From the NCBI RefSeq assembly GCF_026712205.1, contig NZ_JAPPUW010000017.1, forward strand, positions 35,477 to 99,476: 64,000 bases of DNA, written 5' to 3'. Positions 25,093 through 34,256 of the stretch are shown here, piece after piece. Both the position numbers and the translations under genes were made by a program. The first letter of the stretch is position 1. Each line of letters begins with the position of its first letter. The notes beneath the pieces were generated by a model. The model was not told the origin of the DNA and made no database searches. It saw only the letters and a program-made list of their open reading frames with translations. The stretch is from Pelomonas aquatica. GTDB taxonomy: Bacteria; Pseudomonadota; Gammaproteobacteria; Burkholderiales; Burkholderiaceae_C.

Positions 25093-27537
25093 ATGTTCGG
25101 CCCGCCCGCCTCTGCTGCGCTGCTCGACCTCGTCGGCGACCCGGTGCTGACACTGCGGGCCGATCTGTCCGCGCTGCGCGCCAACCCCGCCGCGCGCGAA
25201 TGGCTGGGCCAGGACGCCGCCGAGGGCTGGCGGCTGCTGCGCCACGCGGCCGGCTTGCGGCTGGAGACCTGGCTGCGCGAGGCCACCGCGGCCATCGACG
25301 CCGGCCGAGCGGCGCCGCCCGCCCCGCCGCTCAAGCTCGCCGACGGCCAGCGCGCCACGCTGCACCTGCTGCGCGAGCGCCCCCACTGGGTGCTGCATGC
25401 CCGCCTCAGCGCCGCCGACCCCGGCGAGCCGCCGCTGGCCGAATGGCTGGTGCTGTCGCCGCTGCCGCTGCTGCTGGCCGATGCGGCCGGCGGCGCGCTG
25501 CTGCGCCGCAACGCCGCCTTCGACGCGCTGTGCGCCGGCTCGCCGCGCCACCTCAACGACCTGCCCGAGCTGCTGCAGGCCCTGCTGGGCTGGAATCGCG
25601 CCGCGCTGCTGCCGGCGCTGGCGGCCCAGCGACCGCAGGACGCCCCCCTCGTCACCGAGGCCGAGTTCGTCGACCCGCAGGGCCGCCAGCGCTGGCTGCA
25701 GGCCCGGCTGCGCCTGTGGCGCCGCAACGGCCGCACGCTGCTGCTGGCCGTGCTGGAAGACCACAGCACGCTGCACGAGCGCGACCTCGCCCACCAGCAG
25801 CTCGACGCGCTGATGGACACCGCCGCCGTCGGCCTGGCCACCTTCCAGCCCGAGGCCGGCTGGGTCAAGGCCCACCGCAAAGGCTCGCCCTTCAAGGCCG
25901 GCGCCAAGCAGGCCGTCGGCTCGCTGCAGGGCATCAACCGCGACCTCGTCGAGCCGGCCTCGCTGCCCGAGTTCGAGCGCCTGCAGCGCGCCCTGAAGAA
26001 GGGCGATGCCGTCGAGGTGCGCTATGCCGTGCGCCACCCCGAGCTGGGCCGGCGCTGGCTGCTGACCCGCGTGGCCCCGGGCCTGCTGGCCGGCGGGCGG
26101 CGCTCGACCTCGGTCGTCACGCTCGACGTGACCGCCCAGGCCCAGGCCGAGAGCGCGCTGCTGCTGCGCGCCGAGAGCGAACGCGCCGTGCTGGACTCGG
26201 TGCTGGTCGGCATCGTCAGCGTCGGCCCCGACGGCATCGACTGGATGAACCGCTCGGCCCGGCGCATGTTCGGCTGCGAGCTGGAGGACGTGCGCGGCCG
26301 GCCCATGGGCGTGCTCGCGCCGGACGCCGACGGCCACCCCTTCCACGCCGAGCCCGGCGCCGAGGTCTTCGAATGCAGGCTGCGCGGCCGCGACGGGCGC
26401 GAGTTCTGGGTCATCGGCAACGCGGTGCAGACGCCGCGCGAGGACGGCACGATGCAGCTGACCTATGCGCTGCTCGACATCGACCGCCGCCGCCAGGCCG
26501 AGGCCCAGAGCCGGCTGGCCCAGGCCTCGCTGGCCCGCATCATCGAGGGAGCGCCGCTGGCCATCACGCTGCACGAGGCCCAGGGCCTGCGCATCGTCAA
26601 GCTCAACCAGGCCGCCGCGGCGCTGGCCGGCCGGCCCGAGGCGGCCATGCTGGGCGGCACGCCGGCCCTGCTGTTCGGTGCCGAGCAGGGCGCCCAGGCC
26701 GTGGCCGACATGCGCGAGGCGCTGGCGTCCCAGGCCGTCGTGCAGCGCGAATACCGCGTGCCCGCCGGCCCGGCCACGCGCATCTGGGACGCGCGGCTGC
26801 TGCACCTGGCCGGCGTCGGCGACGACGACGCGCCCGAGCTGCTGCTGATGGTGGCCAGCGACGTGACCGAGCAGCGCGCCGCCGAGCAGGCGCGGCTGCA
26901 GGCGGCCATCTCGCAGCGCGAGCTGCTGGTGCGCGAGGTGCACCACCGCATCAAGAACAATCTGCAGGGCGTGGCCGGCCTGCTGCAGCAGATCGCCGCG
27001 CGCCGCCCCGAGGTGGCCCCGGTGCTGAAGGAGGCCGTCGGCCAGGTCCAGGCCATCGCCCAGGTCTACGGTCTGCAGGTCGGCGCGTCGGGGCCGCTGA
27101 TGCTCAAGCGCGTGTTCGACGCCATCGTCGGCTCCGTGCAGCGCATGCAGGGCCGCGTCATCACCACCGCGGCCGAGGGCGGCGCGCTGCTGGACGACTG
27201 GTGCCTGCCCGAGGCCGAGGCCATCCCCATCGCGCTCAGCCTGAACGAGCTGCTGGGCAATGCGCTGCGCCACGGCAATGGCGCCCAGGTGCGCTGCCAG
27301 CTGATCTGCGACACGGCCGGCGTCGTGGTCGAGATCGCCAACCCCGGGCGCCTGCCCGAGGGCTTCCTGCTGCAGAACGTGAAGAGCGGCGTGTCGGGCC
27401 TGGGCCTGGTGCGCGCGCTGCTGCCGCGGCGCAGCGCCATCCTCAGCCTGGAACAGCAGCACGGCGACGTCGTCTGCCGGCTGGAGCTGATCCCGCCCAG
27501 CGTGGTTCACAATCCGGCCACAAAGCCAAGTTCTTGA
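25093..27537 (+). CDS. soluble multi-PAS sensor histidine kinase, HisKA_2 type
   Basis: 814 residues with no membrane segments. Several PAS-like modules occupy residues ~1-600 (for example VLDSVLVGIVSVGPDGIDWMNRSARRMFG). The phosphotransfer region is LLVREVHHRIKNNLQGVAGLLQQI (His617/His618), which is the HisKA_2 motif rather than classical HisKA. The ATP-binding domain has the N-box NELLGNALRHG (Asn718) and GLGLVRALLPRR. HisKA_2 kinases frequently act on ANTAR response regulators, and the next gene, 13 bp on, is exactly that. The pair is likely an RNA-acting two-component system; signal unknown. Confidence 0.88.
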   Translation: MFGPPASAALLDLVGDPVLTLRADLSALRANPAAREWLGQDAAEGWRLLRHAAGLRLETWLREATAAIDAGRAAPPAPPLKLADGQRATLHLLRERPHWVLHARLSAADPGEPPLAEWLVLSPLPLLLADAAGGALLRRNAAFDALCAGSPRHLNDLPELLQALLGWNRAALLPALAAQRPQDAPLVTEAEFVDPQGRQRWLQARLRLWRRNGRTLLLAVLEDHSTLHERDLAHQQLDALMDTAAVGLATFQPEAGWVKAHRKGSPFKAGAKQAVGSLQGINRDLVEPASLPEFERLQRALKKGDAVEVRYAVRHPELGRRWLLTRVAPGLLAGGRRSTSVVTLDVTAQAQAESALLLRAESERAVLDSVLVGIVSVGPDGIDWMNRSARRMFGCELEDVRGRPMGVLAPDADGHPFHAEPGAEVFECRLRGRDGREFWVIGNAVQTPREDGTMQLTYALLDIDRRRQAEAQSRLAQASLARIIEGAPLAITLHEAQGLRIVKLNQAAAALAGRPEAAMLGGTPALLFGAEQGAQAVADMREALASQAVVQREYRVPAGPATRIWDARLLHLAGVGDDDAPELLLMVASDVTEQRAAEQARLQAAISQRELLVREVHHRIKNNLQGVAGLLQQIAARRPEVAPVLKEAVGQVQAIAQVYGLQVGASGPLMLKRVFDAIVGSVQRMQGRVITTAAEGGALLDDWCLPEAEAIPIALSLNELLGNALRHGNGAQVRCQLICDTAGVVVEIANPGRLPEGFLLQNVKSGVSGLGLVRALLPRRSAILSLEQQHGDVVCRLELIPPSVVHNPATKPSS

Positions 27538-27550
27538 TCGAGGGGGCGCG

Positions 27551-28135
27551 GTGAGCAAGGGCAAGATCCTGGTCGTCGACGACGACCGCCTGGTGTTGGC
27601 GACGCTGAGCTACGGGCTCACCCAGGCCGGCTTCGAAGTCATCGACGCCGACAACGGCGACGACGCCATCCTGCTCGCCCGCGAACACCGGCCCGAGCTG
27701 GCCCTGCTGGACATCCGCATGGAAGGCCTGACCGGCTTCGACGTGGCCGCCTATCTGCGCGAATACCTGCAGACGCCCTTCATGTTCCTGTCGGCCTTCG
27801 CCGACGAGGCCACCGTGGCCAAGGTCAAGGAGCTCGGCGCCGTGGCCTATCTCGTCAAGCCGCTGGACATCTCGCAGATCGTGCCCGCCGTCGAGGCCGC
27901 GTTCTCCCGCTCGACGACGCCGGCCGCGGCCGCCGCCGCGCCTTCGGGACCGCCGGCGCTGCTGGACCCGACGGCCCTGGCGGTCGGCGTGCTGATGCAC
28001 CGCTACTCGCTGCCGCGCGGCGAGGCGCTGGCGCGGCTGACCAGCCTGGCCGCCGCCGATGGCCAGGGCCTGCCCGAGCAGGCGCAGCGCATCGTCGACG
28101 CCGTCGAGCTGCTGTCCCGGCCGGGCACGCGCTGA
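27551..28135 (+). CDS. response regulator with ANTAR RNA-binding domain
   Basis: 194 residues, GTG start. Receiver domain residues ~5-120 with acidic pocket DDD (10-12), phosphoacceptor Asp54 (LALLDIRMEG) and the conserved Lys in YLVKPL. After an Ala/Pro-rich linker comes an ANTAR domain (~145-190: DPTALAVGVLMHRYSLPRGEALARLTSLAAADGQGLPEQAQRIV). ANTAR proteins bind paired hairpins in mRNA leaders and prevent transcription termination. Its kinase partner is the HisKA_2 gene immediately upstream. Target RNAs are not obvious in the window. Confidence 0.88.
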   Translation: MSKGKILVVDDDRLVLATLSYGLTQAGFEVIDADNGDDAILLAREHRPELALLDIRMEGLTGFDVAAYLREYLQTPFMFLSAFADEATVAKVKELGAVAYLVKPLDISQIVPAVEAAFSRSTTPAAAAAAPSGPPALLDPTALAVGVLMHRYSLPRGEALARLTSLAAADGQGLPEQAQRIVDAVELLSRPGTR

Positions 28136-28207
28136 CTCACGAATCCGGGCGGCCGTAGTGCCTGTCCGCGGGCCGAGCGCCGGGCCGCTCCCAAGCCGGC
28201 CCGTCTG

Positions 28208-28257
28208 GCGATGCTTGCGGCTCGATGCCGCAAGCATCGCCGTCCCCTTGGGGGACC
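28208..28257. terminator. strong hairpins between convergent genes
   Basis: A perfect 14-bp stem with a 5-base loop (arms 28208-28221 and 28227-28240, GCGATGCTTGCGGC and complement) is followed by GTCCCC-TT-GGGGGAC (about 28242-28257). Neither is followed by a T-run. The stretch separates the ANTAR regulator (plus) from the histidine kinase (minus) and probably ends both transcripts, or is a REP-like repeat. Confidence 0.45.
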
Positions 28258-28304
28258 GACCAGAATCGCCCGCGTTCAGCGCGGCGAGACTGGGCGAGGG
28301 GCCA

Positions 28305-29627
28305 TCAAGCCAGCGTGAAGTAGAAACGGGCGCCCTCGCCCACGGCCGACTCGGCCCAGATGTCGCCGCCGTGGCGGCGCACGATGCGGCGCACCAGGGC
28401 CAGGCCGACGCCGGTGCCCTGGAAGTCGCTGGCGCTGTGCAGGCGCTGGAAGACGCCGAACAGGCGCTCGGCAAAACGCATGTCGAAGCCGGCGCCGTTG
28501 TCCGACACGACGAAGACGCGCCGCCCGTCCTGCTGCGCGCCGCCGAAGCGGATCTCGCTGCGCTCGGCCTTGGCGCTGTACTTCCAGGCATTGCCCAGCA
28601 GGTTCTCCAGCAACATGCGCAGCAGCGTCGGGTCGCCCTGCACGACGAGGTCGGGCTCGATGTCCAGCACCAGCTCGCGCTGCGGCGCGGAGCGCCTCAG
28701 CTCCTCCAGCACATAGCCGGCGAGCTGGGACAGGTTGACCGGCTGGCGCGCCAGCGGCCGGGTGGACAGCTGGCTCAGCGACAGCAGCGCGTCGATCATG
28801 CTGTTCATGCGCGCCGCGGCGCTCATGACGCGGTCGAGGTGGTCGTTGCCGACGCGGTCCAGCCGCGCGCCGTAGTCTTCCTTGAGGATGCGCGCGAAGC
28901 CCTCGACGACGCGCAGCGGCGCGCGCAGGTCGTGGGAGACGGTGTAGCTGAAGGATTCGTGCTCGGCGGCCGGGTCGGCCTGCGGCGCGGGCGCTGCCTC
29001 GGGTTCGTCGGGCCGGGCCGTGCCGAGGTAGCCGGCGAAATGGCCCTGCGCGTCGATGCAGGGCAGGCCCTGCAGGCGCCAGCGCGCATCGCCCGCGGCG
29101 GCGCCCAGCTGCAGCTCGGCGAAAGGCTGGCGCGCGTCCAGGCGCTGGCGCAGCTGGGCCGCCGGCTCGGCCGCCTCGAAGCGCTCCCACAGCTTCTGCG
29201 CGCCGGGCGCGGCCCCGACCCAGTTCGACGCCGGCGCGCCCTGCGGCGCCTGCCAGCGCACCAGGCGGTGCTCGGCGTCGGTGGCCCATTGCCAGTCGCG
29301 CTGCAGCTGGGCCTGCATCAGCAGCTGCTGGCGCGCGTCGCGCAGCGGCTCGGCCAGGCGCTGGCGCGTCAGGCGCACGCCGGCATGCCAGCCCAGCGCC
29401 GCCGCCACGAGCACCATGACGCCGGTGAAGAAAGCCGTCAGCACCAGGGCCGCATGGACGAGACCGACTTCGCCGCCCCAGACCCGCATCAGCGCCAGCA
29501 CCACCCAGGTGCCCAGCACCGGCATCAGCAGGGCCGCGCCGCCCAGGCCCAGCACCACCAGCCGCATCGGCAGGCGCCGCTCCTGGCGGCGCGGCGTGAG
29601 CGCGCTGTCGTCGCTGAGGCTGTTCAT
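28305..29627 (-). CDS. membrane sensor histidine kinase with HisKA/HATPase_c
   Basis: 440 residues if started at MNSLSDDSAL (ATG 29627); longer upstream starts would run into the divergent Hpt gene. Two membrane helices (~22-48, ~56-80) with a very short periplasmic loop suggest sensing in or near the membrane. A PAS-like region follows (~110-205), then the phosphoacceptor His232 in FSYTVSHDLRAPLRVVEGFARIL, N-box ENLLGNAWKYS and G-boxes DNGAGFDM and GTGVGLALVRRIV. The DLRAPL/GFARIL type resembles phytochrome-like kinases. No receiver gene is on the same strand; the neighbouring Hpt protein is a possible relay partner. Confidence 0.87.
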   Translation of the reverse strand: MNSLSDDSALTPRRQERRLPMRLVVLGLGGAALLMPVLGTWVVLALMRVWGGEVGLVHAALVLTAFFTGVMVLVAAALGWHAGVRLTRQRLAEPLRDARQQLLMQAQLQRDWQWATDAEHRLVRWQAPQGAPASNWVGAAPGAQKLWERFEAAEPAAQLRQRLDARQPFAELQLGAAAGDARWRLQGLPCIDAQGHFAGYLGTARPDEPEAAPAPQADPAAEHESFSYTVSHDLRAPLRVVEGFARILKEDYGARLDRVGNDHLDRVMSAAARMNSMIDALLSLSQLSTRPLARQPVNLSQLAGYVLEELRRSAPQRELVLDIEPDLVVQGDPTLLRMLLENLLGNAWKYSAKAERSEIRFGGAQQDGRRVFVVSDNGAGFDMRFAERLFGVFQRLHSASDFQGTGVGLALVRRIVRRHGGDIWAESAVGEGARFYFTLA

Positions 29628-29767
29628 GCGCGGCATTGTAGGCAGCGCCTGCGCGGCGGCCGCCGCGCCGCGCCGGGGCCGGGAGGGGGCGAATCTGTGC
29701 ATTCCGTCGCGCGGCCCCCCCAGGGTGGCCGCGATACATTTGCGGGGTGCTCGTGCACCGCCCCAAC

Positions 29768-30136
29768 ATGACCGCATCCCCGCCCCCTGCCCTGCTCGAC
29801 CCCGAGGCGGTTCGCCGCCTGCGCGAGCTCGACCCGACCGGGGGCAACAAGCTGCTGGAGCGCGTCGTCAACGCCTTCTCCAACTCGCTGGACCGCCTGC
29901 TGCCCGACCTGGTCCGCGCCCGCGCGGGCAGCGAGCTGGACCTCGCCGCCGTCCGCCACGTCAGCCACACGCTGAAATCCTCCTCGGCCAGCCTGGGCGC
30001 GATGGCGCTGTCGCTGCGCTGCGCCGACATCGAAGCGATGGCGCGCGACGGCCGCCGGGAGGGCCTGCCCGAGCAACTCGACGCTATGCTCCAAGACATT
30101 CAACAGGTACGCGCGGCGCTGGCCGCGCTGCTCTGA
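29768..30136 (+). CDS. stand-alone Hpt phosphotransfer protein
   Basis: 122 residues from the ATG at 29768. A four-helix Hpt bundle with the phosphoacceptor His67 in AAVRHVSHTLKSSSASLGAMAL. The usual HxLKG is HTLKS here, within family variation. It passes phosphate between a hybrid kinase or receiver and a final response regulator. It starts 10 bp before the REC-PAS-GGDEF-EAL gene and is divergent from the membrane histidine kinase, which together outline a phosphorelay that ends in c-di-GMP turnover. Partners are inferred from position. Confidence 0.87.
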   Translation: MTASPPPALLDPEAVRRLRELDPTGGNKLLERVVNAFSNSLDRLLPDLVRARAGSELDLAAVRHVSHTLKSSSASLGAMALSLRCADIEAMARDGRREGLPEQLDAMLQDIQQVRAALAALL

Positions 30137-30146
30137 ACCCAGCCTC

Positions 30147-32369
30147 ATGCTGCCATCCGGTCAAGCCTTCGACGACCTGACGCACCCGCCGCGCGTGCTG
30201 CTGGTGGACGACGATGAAGTCAATCTGCTGCTGACCGCCGCCGCGCTGCGCGAGCGCGGCTTCGACGTCACCGAAGCCAACAGCGGCGGCGACGCCCTCG
30301 CCCACCTGTCCGCGCGCACGCCCGACGTCGTCGTGCTGGACGCGCTGATGCCCGAGCTCGACGGCTTCGAGACCTGCTCGCTGCTGCGCGCCACGCCCGG
30401 CTTCGAGTCGCTGCCGGTGCTGATGCTGACCGGCCTGGACGACGAAGCCTCCATCAACCGCGCCTACCAGGCCGGCGCGACGGACTTCTTCGTCAAGTCG
30501 CCGCAATGGAGCCTGCTGGAAGGCCGGCTGCGCTATCTGCTGCGCAGCTCGCGCACGCGGCTGGAGCTGGAGCGCAGCAAGGCCAGGCTGGCGCGCGCCC
30601 AGGACCTGGCCCGCATGGGCAGCTTCGAGTGGCGGCGCGGCGTGACGGCCAGCTTCGCGATCTCGGCCGAGGGCCTGCGCGTGTTCGGCCGCGGCCCGCA
30701 GGACCGGCTCGACTTCGTCGGCGTGATGCGCATGGTGCCGCTGGACGACCGCCACGTCTTCCTGCGCCTGCTGCGCGACGTCATCGCCCACACCTCCGTC
30801 CTCGTCACCGACCTGCCGCTGACCCTGCCCGACGGCCGCCAGCGCGTCGTGCACATCGAGGCCGAGCCCGAGTTCAACGAGCAGGGCGGCGTCAACGGCT
30901 ACACCGGCATCCTGCAGGACGTGACCGACCGCCGCCAGGCCGAGGACCGCATCCGCCAGCTGGCCCATTTCGACGCGCTGACCAGCCTGCCCAACCGCCG
31001 CCAGCTGATCTGGCGCGTCGAGCGCGCCATCGAGAGCGCGCGCCGCGGCGGCCACGAGGTCGGCCTGCTGCTGATCGACCTGGACCGCTTCAAGGTCATC
31101 AACGACACCCTCGGCCACGCGGCCGGCGACGAACTCCTCGTCGAGGTCGGCCGCCGCCTGCGCGGCTGCGTGCGCCATTCCGACCAGATCATGGAAGGCG
31201 TGCTGGAAGGCCTGTCCAACCGCAGCCACCGCGGCCTGGAGGCCGTCGGGCGCCTGGGCGGCGACGAGTTCGTCGCGCTGCTGCCCGAGGTGACCGACGA
31301 GCGCGACGCCGAGCGCGTGGCCCAGCGCGTGCTGGACGCGCTGCGCGAGCCCATCTTCGTCGGCGGCCAGGAATGCTTCGTGACGGCCAGCATCGGCATC
31401 GCGCTCTACCCGCGCGACGGCCAGACCATGGCCGACCTGCTGCGCAATTCCGACGTGGCCATGTATGCGGTGAAGAGCCAGGGCCGCAACGCCTCGGCGG
31501 TCTACTCGCCGCAGCTGGCCGGCCACGGCAAGCAGAAGCTGGAGCTGGAGAGCGCGCTGCACAAGGCGCTGGAGCGCAACGAGATCGTGCTGCACTACCA
31601 GCCCAAGATCGACGTGCGCGCGGCCCGCATGGTCGGCGCCGAGGCGCTGATGCGCTGGCAGCGCGGCAACGAGCTGGTGCCGCCGGCCGACTTCATCCCG
31701 CTGGCCGAGGAGACCGGCCTCATCGTGCCGCTGTCCGAGTGGGCGCTGAAGGAGGCCGCCCGCCAGGCCAAGCTCTGGCAGCTGCAGTTCGGCTTCAGCG
31801 ACTCCATCGCCGTGAACCTGCCCAGCCGGCTGTTCGAGCGCACCGATCTCGTCGAGCACATCCACCAGTGCGTCAGCGCCTACGGCGTGCCGCACCGCTC
31901 CATCCAGCTCGAGATCACCGAGAACAACCTGATGAAGGATCTGCAGAACGTCATCCCGTCGCTGCATCGCCTGAACGAGGTCGGCGTCGAGATCTCCATC
32001 GACGACTTCGGCACCGGCTATTCGTCCCTCGCCTACCTGACCACGCTGCCGATCTCCGAGGTCAAGGTGGACCGCACCTTCGTGCGCGACCTCGGCATCA
32101 CGCCGCAGAGCTCGGCCGTCGTCACGGCCATCATCGCGCTGGCGCGGGCGCTGGGCCTGCGCGTCATCGCCGAGGGCGTGGAGACGCTGCGCCAGATGGA
32201 GGTGCTGCACCGCCTGGGCTGCTCGCTGATGCAGGGCTTTTTGTTCAGCAAGCCGCTGCCGGCCGACGAGCTGGAGCGCTGGATCGCCCAGACCGTGCTG
32301 CCGCGCAAGGCGCCGTGGATCACGCAGGCGGACCCCAGCACCGACCTGGCCTCGCGCGGGCAACGCTGA
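30147..32369 (+). CDS. response regulator with PAS, GGDEF and EAL domains (c-di-GMP turnover)
   Basis: 740 residues. Receiver ~15-130 with DDD (21-23) and Asp65 (VVVLDALMPELDG); PAS-like ~140-260 (ARMGSFEWRRGVTASFAIS); GGDEF domain ~270-440 with intact GGDEF at 371-375 after an unusual ~20-residue insert (VLEGLSNRSHRGLEAVG) where the inhibitory RxxD would be, so product inhibition is probably lost; EAL domain ~465-715 with EAL at 499-501, LEITENNL, DDFGTGYSSL and KVDRTFV. All expected EAL catalytic residues seem present, so both synthesis and breakdown of c-di-GMP are possible. It is co-transcribed with Hpt upstream and a GGDEF gene downstream (TGATG overlap). Confidence 0.9.
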   Translation: MLPSGQAFDDLTHPPRVLLVDDDEVNLLLTAAALRERGFDVTEANSGGDALAHLSARTPDVVVLDALMPELDGFETCSLLRATPGFESLPVLMLTGLDDEASINRAYQAGATDFFVKSPQWSLLEGRLRYLLRSSRTRLELERSKARLARAQDLARMGSFEWRRGVTASFAISAEGLRVFGRGPQDRLDFVGVMRMVPLDDRHVFLRLLRDVIAHTSVLVTDLPLTLPDGRQRVVHIEAEPEFNEQGGVNGYTGILQDVTDRRQAEDRIRQLAHFDALTSLPNRRQLIWRVERAIESARRGGHEVGLLLIDLDRFKVINDTLGHAAGDELLVEVGRRLRGCVRHSDQIMEGVLEGLSNRSHRGLEAVGRLGGDEFVALLPEVTDERDAERVAQRVLDALREPIFVGGQECFVTASIGIALYPRDGQTMADLLRNSDVAMYAVKSQGRNASAVYSPQLAGHGKQKLELESALHKALERNEIVLHYQPKIDVRAARMVGAEALMRWQRGNELVPPADFIPLAEETGLIVPLSEWALKEAARQAKLWQLQFGFSDSIAVNLPSRLFERTDLVEHIHQCVSAYGVPHRSIQLEITENNLMKDLQNVIPSLHRLNEVGVEISIDDFGTGYSSLAYLTTLPISEVKVDRTFVRDLGITPQSSAVVTAIIALARALGLRVIAEGVETLRQMEVLHRLGCSLMQGFLFSKPLPADELERWIAQTVLPRKAPWITQADPSTDLASRGQR

Positions 32370-34195
32370 TGCGTTCGCAGCCCCCTCCGGCCCAGCTCGC
32401 CAAGGCGGCGCTGCAGCGCCTGGCCCAGGCCCGGCTGGAGCCGACGCCCGAGAACTATGCCCGCGCCTATGCCATCGAGGCCGGCACCGAGAACCAGCCG
32501 GCCGCCAATGCCGGCCTGCCGGAGCGCGTGCAGCAGTTGGTCTCCCGGCTGATCAGCCTGGCCCTGCCTTCGGGCACGGCGCGCCAGGAGCTGCAGACGG
32601 CGCTGCGCGAGCAGCGCTACGACGAGCTGCTGCGCGAGGTCGATAGGCTGCTCGACACCGCCGGCCCGGGCGCCCAGGCCGAGGCCCTGGCCCAGGCCAT
32701 CGAGCGCCTGGTGCGCGGCCTGGAGCGCGGCGGCAGGCACTGGACGCTGGCGCGCAAGAAGGACGGCATCGCCCGCCTGCTGGAGCTGACCCGCACCGAC
32801 AGCCACAAGCTCGTCAAGCGCCTGGGCCAGCTGATCCAGAGTTGGGACAGGGACGTCGAAGGCAGCGAGGTCGAGACCGGCGAGGACGGCGGCACGCCCA
32901 GCCAGTTCTTCACCGACAGCGGCTTCGCCGACTCCGGTTTCGCCGACGGCAGCCGAACCGGCCTGCGCGAACCCACCGCGGCCGCGGCGCCGACGCACTG
33001 GCCCGAGATCGGCGCCGAACTCAATGGCACGCTGCGCCACGCACTGCGCTCGCCGCAGACCGAGGCCACGCCGGCCGATGCGCTGCTGCGCGAGCTCGAG
33101 GCCGCGCAGGCCGAGCTCAAGGCCGGCGGCGCCACGCCCGAGCGCGCGGCGCAGATGGCCGCGCTGTGCCTGCGCGCCCGCCACCTGCTGGACCACCGCC
33201 GCCATCTCTTCGACGAGCTCGGCGGCCTGTGCCGCGAGCTGTCGTCCAGCCTCGTCGACCTGGCCGAGGACGACTCCTGGGCCCAGGGTCAGGCCGAGGC
33301 CATGAACCAGACGCTGGCCCAGGGCCTGTCGGGCCGCGGCGTGCGCACCGTGTCCGAGTTGCTGGCCGGCACGCGCGAGCGCCAGCGCACGCTGCGCGAG
33401 GAGCGCTCCCGGGCGCGCGATGCGCTCAAGGGCCTGATCCAGCGCATGCTGGCCGAGCTCGGCGAGCTGGGCCAGCACACCGACCGCTTCCAGAACAACG
33501 TCGGCCGCTACGCCGACGTCATCGAGCGGGCCGACTCGCTGGAGAGCCTGGCCGGTACGGTGCGCGAGATGGTCGAGGAGAGCCGCAGCGTGCAGGGCCT
33601 GGTGGCGCAGACGCAGGCGCGGCTGACGCTGGAGCACGACCGCGCCGCCGCGCTGACGCAGCGCGTGGACGAGCTCGAGAGCGAGCTGCGCCGACTGTCC
33701 AGCGAGGTCCACACCGACCAGTTGACCCAGGTCGCCAACCGCCGCGGCCTGATCCAGGCCTTCGGCATCGAGCAGGCCAGGGCCGAGCGCGAATCCACCC
33801 GCGTCGCGCTGGCCCTGCTGGACATCGACAACTTCAAGAAGCTCAACGATAGCCTCGGCCACCATGCCGGCGACATCGCGCTGAAGTCGCTGGCCGAGCG
33901 TACCCAGGCCTCGCTGCGCCCGGGCGACATGGTCGCGCGCTACGGCGGCGAGGAGTTCGTGCTGATGCTGCCCGACACGCCGCTGGACGAGGCACAGGCC
34001 GTGCTGGTGCGGCTGCAGCGCTCGCTGTCCGCGGCCCTCTTCAGCCACGAGGGCAAGGATGTGTTCGTGACCTTCTCGGCCGGCGTCACGCTGTACCGGC
34101 CCGGCGAGACGCTGGAAGCCGCGCTGGACCGCGCCGACGTGGCCCTGTACGAGGCCAAGCACACCGGCAAGAACCGGGCCTGCGTGGCGGAGTGA
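32369..34195 (+). CDS. diguanylate cyclase (GGDEF) with long helical N-terminal region
   Basis: 608 residues from the ATG at 32369, overlapping the preceding stop by one base. The first ~430 residues are helical and rich in Ala, Glu and Arg, partly coiled coil, with no recognised sensor domain; there are no membrane segments. The GGDEF domain (~440-605) begins TDQLTQVANRRGLIQAFG and has the active motif GGEEF at 526-530 with an RxxD I-site (RPGD) five residues before, so c-di-GMP feedback inhibition is expected. The product c-di-GMP would act on YcgR, encoded 22 kb downstream. Confidence 0.88.
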   Translation: MRSQPPPAQLAKAALQRLAQARLEPTPENYARAYAIEAGTENQPAANAGLPERVQQLVSRLISLALPSGTARQELQTALREQRYDELLREVDRLLDTAGPGAQAEALAQAIERLVRGLERGGRHWTLARKKDGIARLLELTRTDSHKLVKRLGQLIQSWDRDVEGSEVETGEDGGTPSQFFTDSGFADSGFADGSRTGLREPTAAAAPTHWPEIGAELNGTLRHALRSPQTEATPADALLRELEAAQAELKAGGATPERAAQMAALCLRARHLLDHRRHLFDELGGLCRELSSSLVDLAEDDSWAQGQAEAMNQTLAQGLSGRGVRTVSELLAGTRERQRTLREERSRARDALKGLIQRMLAELGELGQHTDRFQNNVGRYADVIERADSLESLAGTVREMVEESRSVQGLVAQTQARLTLEHDRAAALTQRVDELESELRRLSSEVHTDQLTQVANRRGLIQAFGIEQARAERESTRVALALLDIDNFKKLNDSLGHHAGDIALKSLAERTQASLRPGDMVARYGGEEFVLMLPDTPLDEAQAVLVRLQRSLSAALFSHEGKDVFVTFSAGVTLYRPGETLEAALDRADVALYEAKHTGKNRACVAE

Positions 34196-34256
34196 GCGGC
34201 TGCGCGCAGCGCCCCTGCGGGCCTGCGATCCAAGTGATCACAGGCGCGAAGCCGCG
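34196..34256. terminator. hairpin region between convergent GGDEF and chemoreceptor genes
   Basis: GCCTGCGATC (34221-34230) pairs with GATCACAGGC (34236-34245) across a 5-base loop, with one mismatch. An outer GCGGC (34196-34200) can pair with GCCGC (34251-34255). No T-run on either strand, so it may only be a stable 3' end structure. Confidence 0.4.
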
